A DNA stretch of 64,000 bases from Malus domestica. Lineage: Eukaryota > Streptophyta > Magnoliopsida > Rosales > Rosaceae. The stretch lies in contig NC_091663.1 in NCBI RefSeq assembly GCF_042453785.1, forward strand, positions 34,708,001 through 34,772,000, in the 5' to 3' direction. A program made the translations under genes and the position numbers. Of this stretch, positions 1 through 11,500 are shown piece by piece (within the stretch, counting starts at the first letter, position 1; each line of letters starts with the position of its first letter). The notes beneath the pieces are model-generated. The model had not been told where the DNA came from. It was given only the letters and a program-made list of their open reading frames with translations, and did no database searches.

Positions 1-167
1 CTTGGTAAGTGATAAAATTTTTACGTAAACAGCTTCAAATTTATTGCTTCCAATTATGTGCAGCCATCTTCTAGATTTCACCCCTCACCTCCATACTTGG
101 TACTATACTTTCTAAAGCATATACATTAACAATTACAATGGAAAAAAACTAACACAATACACATTTA

Positions 168-234
168 GGGGCGCGTAGCGCCCGTGATGTAAAAATGCCT
201 CTCGCACGCACGTTAGTGCGTGCAGAGAGGCTAG
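168..234 (+). mobile_element. Candidate Helitron 3' terminus
   Basis: A GC-rich stem-loop (169-174 pairing with 178-183) is followed by a second, longer stem-loop (198-230, arms about 14 bp with one bulged base). Then comes CTAG at 231-234 and a T. Plant Helitrons end in a hairpin followed by CTRR and insert before a T, so this looks like a Helitron 3' end on the plus strand. The hairpin touches CTAG directly, whereas the usual gap is several bases. The 5' TC end would lie upstream of the window. Confidence 0.35.
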
Positions 235-413
235 TTTTTATTAATTTACCCTAAAGATATTAACCGTTACATTGTTCACCTTATTATAAATCTTGAAAGG
301 ATTGCCACCTTATCTTGACATGGTTTGGGTAAAAACTCAAATCTATATCCTTTCACCTTATCTTGGCATAGTTTGGGTAAACTCAAAATCTATAGTACTA
401 CTGTTATAGTATT

Positions 414-1766
414 TGTTGGAATTTAGGATTATTTTGTTATTTGAATTTGGGCTTAGCTCATTAGTATTAGGGTTTTGTTTTCTTGCTTATTAGGGTTAGG
501 TTAGTTCTCTATATATATGATGATTTGTAGCTCGTAGAATAACAAGTTAGTCACAATGTAGCCTCTAGGGTTTTGTAGCCGTTTCGGCATTCTCAGCTAG
601 TTTAATAATATTATTATGTTGTTAGTCTTGTTCATTGCGCACTCTGATATTTAACTTGGTATCAGAGCAAGTTTGATCCTTCGGGATTTAATCTACCCTT
701 GATTCATATCAGTTTGTTTGTCCATCTTGTTCGTTGTTTAGATTGTCGTTGGTTTAGTTTTGGAAAAAAAAATTGAATATATGTGCTCGGAAGTCACACC
801 ACTCCCATCTTTGCAACTTTCATCGAAGCGCTTCTCGCACCAGACCCGACCCCACCACCACCATCTGCCTGTAACCACCTTGCACCTAAATCGTACCCAT
901 TGTTGCACCTGCACCCATGTCCCTTGCCGTCGTCTCGCAGCTGCCAAGCCATACAGTCACCCACCGCTGCATCACCTCATCCAGGCCCGCCTGGACCACT
1001 CCTGCAGCAGTACAAGATCCATTTCATCTACACTCACTCCTAGATCCATCTCCGCCTCATTGACCCTCTGCACCCCACGCGTTTTGCACTAGAGTTCCTG
1101 CACTTGTTGATATGGAAAGGAAAAGGAAAAGAGGGACGATGGAGAAAAAAAAAAGGAAATAGAAGAAAAAAGAGGAAGAAGGAGAAAAGAAAAAAGAGGA
1201 AGAAGGAGAAAAGAAAAAAAATAGGAGAAGAAAATAAGAAAGAAAAAAAGAAATTATTTTTGGATGTTTGTTTTAGGCCTACAGGAATTGTTGGTTGGTC
1301 TGCTTGGAATTGTGACCACTCGAGTGATAAGAATTTATTGATTGCTGGAATTGCTTGTTTGCTCGCCCGCTCGCTTGGATTTTTCGTTTGTTCGCTTGAT
1401 TGCCCGCTTGCCTTGTCGTGTCCGCCTAACGGAGCTTGTCTTGTCGTGTCCGCCTAACGGAGCTTGCATCCGCATCTGCTTATTAGCAAACTCATGACGT
1501 GTACCGCCATGAGTTTGACAGGGGTGTTGGAATTTAGGATTATTTTGTTATTTGAATTTGGGCTTAGCCCATTAGTATTAGGATTTTGTTTTCTTACTTA
1601 TTAGGGTTAGGTTAGTTCTCTATATATATGATGTTTTGTAGCTCGTACATAACAAGTTAGTCACAATGTAGCCTCTAGGGTTTTGTAGCCGTTTCGGCAT
1701 TCTCAGTTAGGTTAATAATATTATTATTTTGTTAGTCTTGTTCGTTGCGCACTCTGATATTCAACT
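414..1766 (+). mobile_element. Small non-autonomous LTR retrotransposon (TRIM-like)
   Basis: Two near-identical direct repeats (414-656 and 1525-1766) start with TGTTGG and flank an 868-bp interior. The 5-bp sequence GTATT lies immediately outside both ends (409-413 and 1767-1771), a perfect target-site duplication. Directly after the left LTR is TGGTATCAGAGC (657-668), a primer-binding site for initiator methionine tRNA. A short purine run (about 1518-1524) precedes the right LTR. The interior has no gag or pol; it holds a GA-rich tract (about 1115-1255) and a short tandem duplication (about 1420-1465). Size and lack of coding fit TRIM/SMART elements moved by Copia enzymes. The LTR ends in CT rather than the usual CA. 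Confidence 0.85.
657..668 (+). other. Primer-binding site (tRNA-iMet)
   Basis: The sequence TGGTATCAGAGC follows the left LTR with no gap and is the standard complement of the initiator methionine tRNA 3' end used by many plant LTR elements. Confidence 0.85.
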
Positions 1767-1771
1767 GTATT

Positions 1772-2728
1772 GTGTTGTGTGGAATGATGAGTTTATTTGT
1801 TTGGTTCTATGGGATGGATTTATGCCTTCGAGCAATATTATTTGTGAGGTGATTTGCGTATTCTTTGTGTGGTGACATGAGAGTGAAGGGCCTACGGATG
1901 GAGAGATTTTTTTAATGTGACTGATACACAGAATGATACATCACGTGTCACTATATAAATAGTGAGATACATGTGTTAAAAAGTTAATAAAGGTCGTACT
2001 CAGTGCACAAGGCTCCCGCTTTACGCAGGGTCTGGGAGAGGTGAATATCAGCTAGCCTTACCCCCATTTATGGAGAGGCTGCTCCCAAGTCTTGAACCCG
2101 AGACCTACCGCTCATGGTCTGGTCACAATGAAAATTTTCTCCTACGGATGACCTTAGGGTTCGATACCTTAAACTTTCGGAGGATTTGTACGGACATAGT
2201 CCAATACCCCTGCAAGTGCGGTTAGTTATGTTGTCTGACCATGGAAGCTACTTTATCATGCCTGGTAGGAGGAGTGGGTCTTAAGGTTAGATACTGCGAT
2301 ACCTTAAAGCGTTTGTGAATGCTAAGTGAGCACATAAGCTTGGCATTGTTACGTATCTATTTCAGCATGACAAAAAGCAGTATATGTTTTATATAAGCCA
2401 TAATTTACACTAAAATTTATCTAAATTAAAACTGAAAACTTAATCTATAACCTAATTATAATCACAGTAAGCAAAAAAATAAATAAATTAAAATTAAAAA
2501 AAAAAAAAACCACAAGACGTTGGCTGCAGAAGTCATTGTCTTATTTAAGGATACAACCCGAAATTTACAACATTTAGTTAGCATGCATGTGAGTCATGAT
2601 CTTTTATTTAAGGTTACAACCCAAAATTTACATTGGTTGACCATGTTGTAATATACATATCATATCAGTACCACAAAACTGCAACCTCCTCTCCTTAGAG
2701 CTTCTCAGTTCTCACAAAACCTCAACTT
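1772..2728. other. Intergenic stretch downstream of vicilin
   Basis: No gene is seen. The stretch contains an ACGTG-bearing AT-rich segment (about 1930-1985), the SINE fragment listed separately, and A-rich sequence around 2485-2510. The last few hundred bases should hold the vicilin 3' untranslated region, because that gene ends at 2729 on the minus strand. Confidence 0.5.
1993..2129 (-). mobile_element. tRNA-derived SINE fragment
   Basis: On the minus strand the segment reads through a GGTTCAAGACT-type box B (complement of about 2091-2101) and then a GC-rich body that I recognise as a dispersed plant tRNA-related SINE. The part with box A is missing, so the copy is truncated. No target duplication was found. 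Confidence 0.5.
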
Positions 2729-4953
2729 TCATGCATAAGCCCGGCCATGCTCAAGCTGATCATTTGGTCCTTCGAAAAACAGTTCATCTTTCTGGTTGTT
2801 GAAAATACTTTCCACCTCACTCGCCGGCACATTAAACGACAGCTCCTTGGCTTGCCTGTCAAACTGGCTCACCACATTGTTCTTCCCTACCAGTGGGAAC
2901 CTGATGTTGTCATGAGCGTTGACCTCGAAGCAGAGGACTTGGAGGTTGTTGTTCCTTGAGGCAATGGTTGTGAAAGGATGGCCGGCGGGGGCAACGAACA
3001 CCGCTCCGCGTCGCAAGTCTCCGCTCATCCTTTGGTAAGTTGGGCTGCTCTTTTGTCTCTGCTGTGACCTTCCACTGGACTGACGTTGTCGACCCCTTGA
3101 GTCAACATGTGGACATGCCATTTCAAAGTAGCCTTCGCCATCTAGCACAACTGATATCTTCGTAGCCCTTGAGTTGAAATATGGACCGGCCATTCCACCC
3201 TACGTATATCACAAGGAACATAGAATCCATCATTATTTACTAATTCAAGGTACGTAGGAGTTGTGCTGAATTAATCTGGTAGAACTATTTGAAAAGAAAA
3301 TATTACGAATATTGCTTGGCTCTTTGTATTCAATGATTTAGTGAAACCACAGTATTGAAACAGATGTAAAGAATAAGTTAGACCAATTAAAAACACAAAA
3401 GAAAAGATGAATTTGTGCCGACAAGTATGATGTCTAGAAATAAGTCGTACAAAAAAGGACGAGTTTACGCATTTGGAAGCAGGAATTGCGAAATCACAGA
3501 TTGACACATACACGAATAAGTTATTAGAAACACAATTATAAGCTTATATAAAAGAAGTCGATCTGTGGTTGACTTATATACAAAAATAAACCACTAAAAA
3601 CACGAAAGGATGAATTTAATCATAAACTTTTATTCTTATATTCTTACCCGGGTGATGTTAGCAAATGAGACGACGAGGTTAAACTCCTGAAGCTGCTTGA
3701 AGTCGTTGAAATCAGCTTCAAAAAGACGGCCGAATTTGTTTTCATGAGAAGGATGCTTCTTGAAAAGATTGAATGAATCTTTTGAAGATGATTCATCACC
3801 GCCATGGAAAGGCAGCGGCCAAATGCCTTTGCCGCCACCGTGACCATGCTGCTGGCTCATTCTCTGTACTTGTTCTTTGGAGGCCCTTATGATGCTGCCT
3901 CGCCTCTGCTGCCCAAATAGCCTATCCAACTTATTCCTATCCGTCTGTTTAATTAGAAGCACAAACATAACTCACCAAATTAGTAATAAAGCACAAATAT
4001 TCAACATAACGGAGTTGAGGTATGTTATACCTTAAAAGCGGCTTGAAGAACTTCGGGGCTGAATGCTCTGAAAAAGGATTCGGGGTCTTGGCCTCCGGCT
4101 GAGTGAAACGCCGCATACTCTCCGGGGGTAGAGACTGTTTTGAAGAGTTCGACAATATGGAGCTTTTCATTCTCGTCTCTATTGAGCACATAAAATGGGG
4201 TGCCTGCTGGAATCCTAAAGAGATCTCCACGTTCAAGATTGTAGCTCTCTTTCTTCTCCCCCCTCACCGTACTAATTGTTGGTCGGCCTTAATTCACATA
4301 AATAAGGTAGAAAAAAATTGATCAAACAAGAAAAGAAATGGATTATGTGGCTGGGATTCCAGTATTTCACAATAATTAGAAGAATTATCCTAACAAGTGA
4401 CCTACTTACCTTGGAAAACAAATAGGATACTATCCGCATCAAGATGAGTCGGAGCAACGAATGCATGAGGCTCCGTGACAAGAAACCCGACTCGAAAGTT
4501 CTCAATCCCACGCAGAAGATCAGACCTTTCGTTGAATTTCTGCAGAACCTGAACCCTACCTTCCTCGGTTTGAATTCTCGTCTCGAAATGCTGGTCTTCG
4601 AAGAAGTAAGGATTCTCGTCTCCTTGTTGTTGTTGCTGCTGTTGCCCTCGCCCCTCGAACTCCTCTCTCTCTCGTGTGTAAAAACTTCCCCCTTCTCCCC
4701 CTCTTCCTCCTCCGCCTTCCGACCTCCGCCGCTGCTCCTCCTGCTCCCTCTTCTGCTTAATGTAGTCCTCACACTTCCTCTCGCACTGTTGCTTCTGCCT
4801 CTCATCAAACCCTCGCTGGTGTTTGCACTGGTGCTGGCACTGCTTCAGCTCCGGATCTTCCAAAACCACAGCGGCCGCAAAAGCACTCAGAACAAAAGCA
4901 GACAACAGCAAGAAAACCACGAAAACCTTGCTTTTCAACTCTGTTTGTACCAT
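2729..4953 (-). CDS. Vicilin-like 7S seed storage globulin, start codon supplied by an LTR
   Basis: The gene encodes a seed storage globulin of the cupin family, made in the embryo and stored in protein vacuoles. Four exons join cleanly: 4953-4410, 4287-4031, 3944-3648 and 3199-2729, all with GT-AG introns, giving 522 aa. Residues 5-27 are a hydrophobic signal peptide. C39, C43, C57 and C61 form the C-x3-C...C-x3-C motif of vicilin N-terminal peptides. A Glu/Gln/Gly-rich stretch follows to about residue 112. Cupin domain 1 spans about 113-265 and cupin domain 2 about 300-500, including NSRATK and GEGYFEMACPH. No internal stop or frameshift is visible. The first four codons (MVQT) lie in the LTR of the Gypsy element at 4942-17494; the native start is at 17500-17502. 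The body is intact but cut off from its own promoter, so expression is doubtful. Confidence 0.9.
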
Positions 4954-5454
4954 ACTTGACCAATCCCGAAACTACCGAGCACCGGCCAACGCTATACTGT
5001 CAAGGACCCAGAAGAGTTCCCCTCCGACCAGGAGGCCAATCACTACTCGACACGTGTCAAGATTAGAAGCCAATCAGAGCGCAGCACGTGTCAACATCAA
5101 GAACCAATCATAACATGACACATGTCAATGTGACAAAGCTACAAGTTTTTCTATAAATAGGGGTCATTCCCCCACAATATTGCCGAATGCCATTTTGTGT
5201 GAAATCATTCACAAGAACTCACTAAATTGAGAGCTTGATCCTTTGTACTTGTGTAAGCCCTTCACTACTAATAAGAACTCCTCTACTCCGTGGACGTAGC
5301 CAATCTGGGTGAACCACGTACATCCTGTGTTTGCTTCTCTGTCTCTATTCATTTACGTACTTATCCTCACTAGTGACCGAAGCAACCAAGCGAAGGTCAT
5401 AAAACCTGACACTTTCTGTTGTACCAAAGTCTTCGCTGATTTTGTGCATCAACA
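4942..5454 (+). repeat. 5' LTR of the Tat element
   Basis: The LTR begins TGTTTG and ends CATCAACA. Promoter-like content includes the palindrome GACACGTGTC at 5049-5058, a second CACGTG at 5085-5090, CCAAT boxes at 5036, 5070 and 5104, and TATAAATA at 5152-5159. This implies plus-strand transcription starting near 5185. Read on the minus strand, its outermost bases give ATG GTA CAA ACA (4953-4942), the new vicilin start. Confidence 0.95.
5049..5159 (+). promoter_or_regulatory. LTR promoter: two G-boxes/ABREs, CCAAT boxes and TATA box
   Basis: Two CACGTGTC motifs (5051 and 5085) and two of the three CCAAT boxes stand upstream of TATAAATA at 5152. ACGT-core G-boxes are ABA and seed-maturation elements and work in either orientation. 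They lie about 100-140 bp upstream of the vicilin ATG at 4953 when read on the minus strand. Whether they drive antisense transcription is inference. Confidence 0.6.
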
Positions 5455-5456
5455 TT

Positions 5457-5474
5457 TGGCGCCGTCTGTGGGAA
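5457..5474 (+). other. Primer-binding site of the Tat element
   Basis: TGGCGCCGTCTGTGGGAA lies two bases after the 5' LTR. The opening TGG pairs with the CCA end of a tRNA. The TGGCGCC start is typical of Tat/Athila-type Gypsy elements. I do not assign the exact tRNA. Confidence 0.75.
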
Positions 5475-5561
5475 ACGACACTTATTCCTACTCTCTTCAG
5501 CTGTGTCAAGCTGGTTTCTATCATTCGTACACTTTCTTTTGATCAGGCATCCCTCTCCAAC

Positions 5562-8500
5562 ATGGGAAGCGAAGGAAGCCACAGCACACAGAATGACACC
5601 CCCCTTGCACATAGTGCGAAACAACGAAAGAAGGAAGGAAAACGAGTTCTTCTTCAAGCTAAAGTCGATGAGTTGGAAGCTCAGAACAACAAGATAGCAA
5701 TGAGGAATGAGGTCCTCCAGGAGCAATATGAGAAGCTCTTCGAGACACTCCACGAAGCTAGGCAAGCTCAGACACGCGAGCTTGTTGCCCCCGTGGAAGT
5801 CAACCATCAACTGGGTGCCCTCCAACATGGAGGGTCACATGCATTCGACATAGATATCCCTGATAGGGAACAGATTACCCCTCGACTTGATAATCAACAT
5901 GAGGCTTCTCTTAACCCAGTTGCTTCGACCCGAACCATGAGAAGTGGAGGGAGACACCTCTTTGCTGAAGGGGCAGAAGGATCGAAAGCCGTCTTTCGCG
6001 ATTGTCGGGATTTCCTGAAGCAACGTCGAGAGAATTCCATCCATATAAGCTCAAAGATCAATGACCCAAGGATTTCTGAGAGACTCGGTCCCCTGCCACG
6101 GCCCGAGCCGGCCACCAATTTGGGGAAGGGGCAACAAGTCCTAGAGAGACATGAGGGTACAGGGGACTCAGAGGTGTTCCGACAGACATACCCTGGAAGC
6201 CAGTACAACGAGTCCAGGGAAAAATCACATGCCCTTGATCAAACCTTCCTAATTCCAAGAGGAGATGAAGATTTACGAAAGAAAGCTCCAGTGGCACATA
6301 ACTCCGCTCAAGACCCCCTTGTCCTACAACTTATTGAGGAAGTAAACAAGTTGAAGGCTGAACGTCAGGCTGAAATACCTGACTGGAACCAACCCAGGCC
6401 TGGCCCTCTTACAAGGAGGATCCTCAACACCCCCCTTCAAGCAAAGACAAAGCAAAAGCTTGGCTTGCAACTTTATACTGGAAAAGAGGACCCGATTGAG
6501 CACCTTAACCTCTTTGAGTCCACCATGGCATACCGGATGCACACCGACGAAGAGCGATGTCTTCTCTTCCCCTCCACCCTCTCTGGCGGAGCTCTAAATT
6601 GGTATTGTCGTCTTACACCTGAGACGGTAGACTCATTTGAGGAATTGAGGAAACTATTTGTTTCCCAACACATTTTCCAAACCGATCGCTTGCACTCTGC
6701 AGATGACCTGTACACTATCCGCCAGAAGCCAGACGAGTCATTACGTATGTATGCTGGTCGCTTCAGCCATGAATACTCCCGGTGTGCCGAGGCAGACGAC
6801 AAGACTGCCCTCAAAGCCTTCACGGCAGGCCTACGTGATTGTTTCTTTAAATACATGATCAATGCCAATACTTGGAAGACTTACTCTGAGGTGATGGCGC
6901 AGGCTTATAACCATGCCTCCGCCGAGGCAAAGACATATCAGGAGAAACCCCCTACAACCATCCTTTATCAACAAGTGGGAGGTGGAAGCCAGACTCACCT
7001 AAATGAGAAGACCTCGACTTTCCAAACAGCAGTGGCACCTCCCCATGCCTTGCATAATGCTTCGCCGAATCAACAGACATATCAATTTCAAGGCAAGAGG
7101 AAGGATTTCCATCCTCACCACTCTCATTTCAGTAAAAAGAGTAAGGGACACTATCCCGATAACCAAGGGTATCGCCACAATAACGCTCGCCCCCAGGCAG
7201 TCAATGCAGTGGGTCAAACCCGCGTCAAGATACCCCCTACCCCAAGGTATGAGACATACACGCCCTTGAATGCCACATGCGCGGCCATTTACCCCAGCAT
7301 AGCTCACCTGATACCAAAGCCAAAGCCGAGGCACCCAGATTACACGCCCCCGAATAACGCGGGCACGTTTTGTTGCTACCATGAGCATAACGGCCATGAT
7401 AGCGAGAAATGTATCATCCTCCGTGATCGTATTGAAGCTTTGGCACGAGAAGGAAAAATTGATCAATTCCTTCTTCACCCTCAAAGGGATAACCGTAACC
7501 AACGTCAGGTGAATGTCATATATTCCATAAGCGGCGGCACACCCATATCTGAATCTTCCAATAGGGCCATGAAAAACAGTGAACGAAGTCTGAGGCCTGG
7601 TCACCAAGTGTTTCACGTGGAAGACATCAGGGGAGGGAAGTATCAAAAGCCTAACTGGGATCCGATATGTTTCTACCCTGAGGAAGAAAGAGGCATCATC
7701 TACCCTCATAACGACCCATTGATCGTGGAGGCTCACATAGCCAACTTTGATGTTCGACGAATCCTCGTAGACACAGGGGCTTCGGTCAATATCATGTTTG
7801 CCGAAGCTTTCAGGGCACTCAGTGTAGCTGAACACTTGCTCGATCGCTCGATTTCTCCTCTGATAAGCTTCTCCGGTGATATCGTGCAACCCTTAGGGAG
7901 CATACATTTACCCTTTACTATTGGTACAGGCCCTTACACGGCTACCATTACCACTAACTTCCTAGTGGTTGACTGCCCAACGGCATACAATGTCATCTTT
8001 GGGCGCACAGGCATCAATGATCTCAAGGCTATGGTATCCACGCATATGCTGTTGATGAAATTTCCAACCCCCCATGGCAACGGCTACATCAGAGGAGATC
8101 AGCTTAGTGCACGATCATGTTACAACACTTCAGTTAAGCAACAACACTTGCCCGGACCCAAGGAAACCCTGTCTGTACATGACCAAGTCACAAAGACCAG
8201 CCTAGATGAAGCGAACTTGGATCTTCCTGATAGCAACAATCAACCCGATGATCCTCGAGATGACTCTTTCACCCAGCAAGCCCAACCTGCTGAAGAGTTG
8301 GAGAAGGTACCTATCTCAAGAGATTATCCAGATCGCATGGTGAAGATTGGCACCACATTGTCACCACCCCTTCGGTTAGCATTGATATCTTTTTTGAAAG
8401 AGAACACTGAAGTCTTCGCCTGGTCATACGAGGACATGCCAGGCATCTCTCCCGATGTCATCTGTCATCGTTTGAGTATTGACCCCAAGATCAAGCCGGT

Positions 8501-11500
8501 GAGACAGAAGCGAAGATCTTATGACGCTGAACGATACGAGGCAATGAAAGCAGAAGTTGAAAAACTCAAAGGCATAGGCTTTGTCCGCGAAGTCAATTAC
8601 CCGACATGGGTAGCAAATGTGGTCCTTGTTAAGAAAAATCCGACCAAAGAAAGTCTTTTGCTTCAAAAGGTCTTGTGGAGAATGTGTGTTGACTACACCG
8701 ACCTAAACAAAGGGTGTCCGAAAGATAGCTTCCCTCTTCCTCTTATTGACAGACTTATAGACTCTACGGCCGGGTGTGAACTCCTGAGCTTCATGGATGC
8801 TTACTCAGGATACAACCAAATCCTCATGAACCCTTCGGATCAAGAACACACAGCCTTCACTACCGACAGAGGACTATACTGCTACAAAGTCATGCCTTTC
8901 GGCCTAAAGAATGCAGGAGCGACTTATCAGAGACTAGTCAACTCAATGTTCGCCGAGCAGATTGGGAAGAGCATGGAAGTTTACGTTGATGATATGTTAG
9001 TCAAGAGCAAACATGCTGACCAACACATCACCAACCTATCTGAAACTTTCACTATTTTGAAGAGGTATCGAATGAGGTTAAACCCCAACAAATGTGCCTT
9101 CGGCGTAGGCTCTGGCAAATTCTTAGGTTTCATGATTAGCCAACGAGGCATTGAAGCTAATCCCGAGAAGATCAAAGCAATCCTCGACATGAAGGAACCG
9201 GTAACTTCAAAGGACATCCAGAGCCTTACTGGCAAGGTGGCAGCCTTAACCAGGTTCATTTCTAAGGCCACAGACAAATGTGCTCCCTTTTTTAAAGCAC
9301 TTAAGGGAAGTAGGAAGTACATTACATGGACTGATGAATGTGCCGAGGCATTCAAAAACCTCAAGGAGTACATGAGTAAAGCCCCTCTACTCTCCAAGCC
9401 CGAGGTAGGAGACATTCTCATTATCTACCTATCGGTATCAGCTTCAGCCGTAAGTTCCGTTCTCATTCGAAAGGATGGGAATATTGAGCGACCTGTCTAC
9501 TACGCTAGCAAAGCCTTACAAGATGCGGAGACACGGTACTCTAACATTGAGAAATTGGCTCTGGCATTGGTCATGTCTGCTCGAAAACTCCGCCCTTACT
9601 TCCAAGCGCACTCCATCATCGTGCTTACCAATTATCCTCTTCGACAGATACTCCAAAGTCCTGACACTTCAGGGCGAATGATCAAATGGGCAATAGCGTT
9701 GGGTGAGTTTGACATCTCCTACCAACCAAAGCCAGCTGAGAAGGGCCAAGCAGTAGCAGATTTCATCGCCGACTTCACATATCCTGTTGACATTGCTTCT
9801 ACACCTGAAGCAGTAGCTTCATTACCATCGGAAGCTCAGAAAGTAGAATCAACGACCTCAGCATGGAGTCTGTATGTTGATGGCTCATCCAACCAACAGG
9901 GCTGTGGAGCGGGACTAGTCTTGACTACGCCCGACAAAGTAGCAATGGAGTATGCTCTTCGTTTCAAATTCAAGGCATCAAACAATGAGGCCGAGTATGA
10001 AGCCCTTCTAGCAGGATTACGTTTGGCCAAACACCTCGGGGTTAAACAAATTGATATTTTCAGTGACTCCCAATTAGTGGTCAACCAGGTTACCAACAAC
10101 TTTGATGCTAAGGACAGCTCCATGGCAGCATATCTTGCGCAAACACAACTTTTGCTCAAGCACTTCCACTACCAGATCACCCAAGTTCCTCGAGCGGCAA
10201 ACAGTCATGCAGACGCCCTGGCTCGCCTCGCCTCAGCTGTGGAAGACAAGATTGGAAGAAAAATTCATGTCGAACTGTTGGCAACACCAAGCACCATGGC
10301 CGCAGAAGTATGCAACTTACAACGGGGGGATAGTTGGATCACCCCGATCTATAATTTCCTTGCTCATGGCACCCTCCCAAATGATAAAGTCCAGGCTAAG
10401 CAAATTCGATACAAGTCTACCCGCTACCTGATCATCAATGATCAACTCTATAAGCGAGGTTTTAGCCTGCCATACTTAAGGTGTCTTACGCCTGCCGAGG
10501 CGGAAATCGTCCTTCGGGAAATACATGAGGGAGTCTGTGGAGATCATGCTGGATCTCGGTCCCTAGCACACAAGACTTTTCGCCAAGGATATTACTGGCC
10601 AACACTCCACCAGGATGCCATCAAAGTATCCCGCTCATGTGACAAATGTCAACAATATGCGGCTATTCCTCATTCCCCTCCAGAGCCTCTTACTCCTATG
10701 ATCAGCCCTTGGCCCTTCGCCCAGTGGGGACTTGATTTGATCGGCCCAATGCCGGCAGGGAAGGGCAAAGTCTGTTACGCAGTCGTTGCAGTGGACTACT
10801 TCACAAAGTGGGCCGAAGTAGAACCCTTGGCAACCATTACTGAGGCAAAGATAGAAGACTTCGTGTGGAAGAACATCCTTTGTAGATTCGGCATTCCCAA
10901 TGCGATAGTCACTGACAATGGGCGACAGTTTGACAACAAGAAGTTCAGGTTGTTCTGCTCTAAGTTTAACATCAACTTATGCTTTGCCTCTCCAGCTCAT
11001 CCCCAGTCTAATGGACAAGTTGAGGCTATCAACAAAATAATCAAGCGCACTTTGAAAACCAGCTTGGACAAAGCTAAAGGCTGTTGGCCAGAATTTGTAC
11101 CCCAAGTTCTTTGGTCATATCGCACTTCATATCGGACTTCAACAGGAGAAACTCCATTCTCACTTGCCTTTGGCACAGAGGCGGTTGTCCCTGTTGAGCT
11201 CGAGCAAGCAACATTCCGAGTCCAGAACTACATTCAAAGTGAAAATGACAAACAACTCACCCTCAACTTGGATTTAGTCGAGGAACACAGAAACCAAGCT
11301 CACTTGAGGAATGTCGCCTACAAGCAGCGCATCTCCAACTATTATGACTCTAGGGTCAAGCCTCGTTCTTTCAAAATAGGAGACTGGGTCTTAAAGAAAA
11401 GATTACTCTGCGACAGAGTCCCGAGTGAAGGCACACTTAGTCCAAACTGGGATGGACCGTATGAAGTCATTGGCATCAGTCGCCCTGGCTCTTACACACT

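Noticed and set aside
760..1092. 110-codon ORF in the TRIM interior
   Set aside because: Low-complexity His/Pro/Ser-rich frame overlapping other frames; no gag or pol similarity.
4444..5113. Plus-strand ORFs rich in Leu over vicilin exon 1
   Set aside because: Shadow frames of the Gln/Glu/Arg-rich vicilin exon on the opposite strand.
6999..7889. 296-codon minus-strand ORF inside gag-pol
   Set aside because: Shadow frame of the polyprotein; no domain and no counterpart in the second element.
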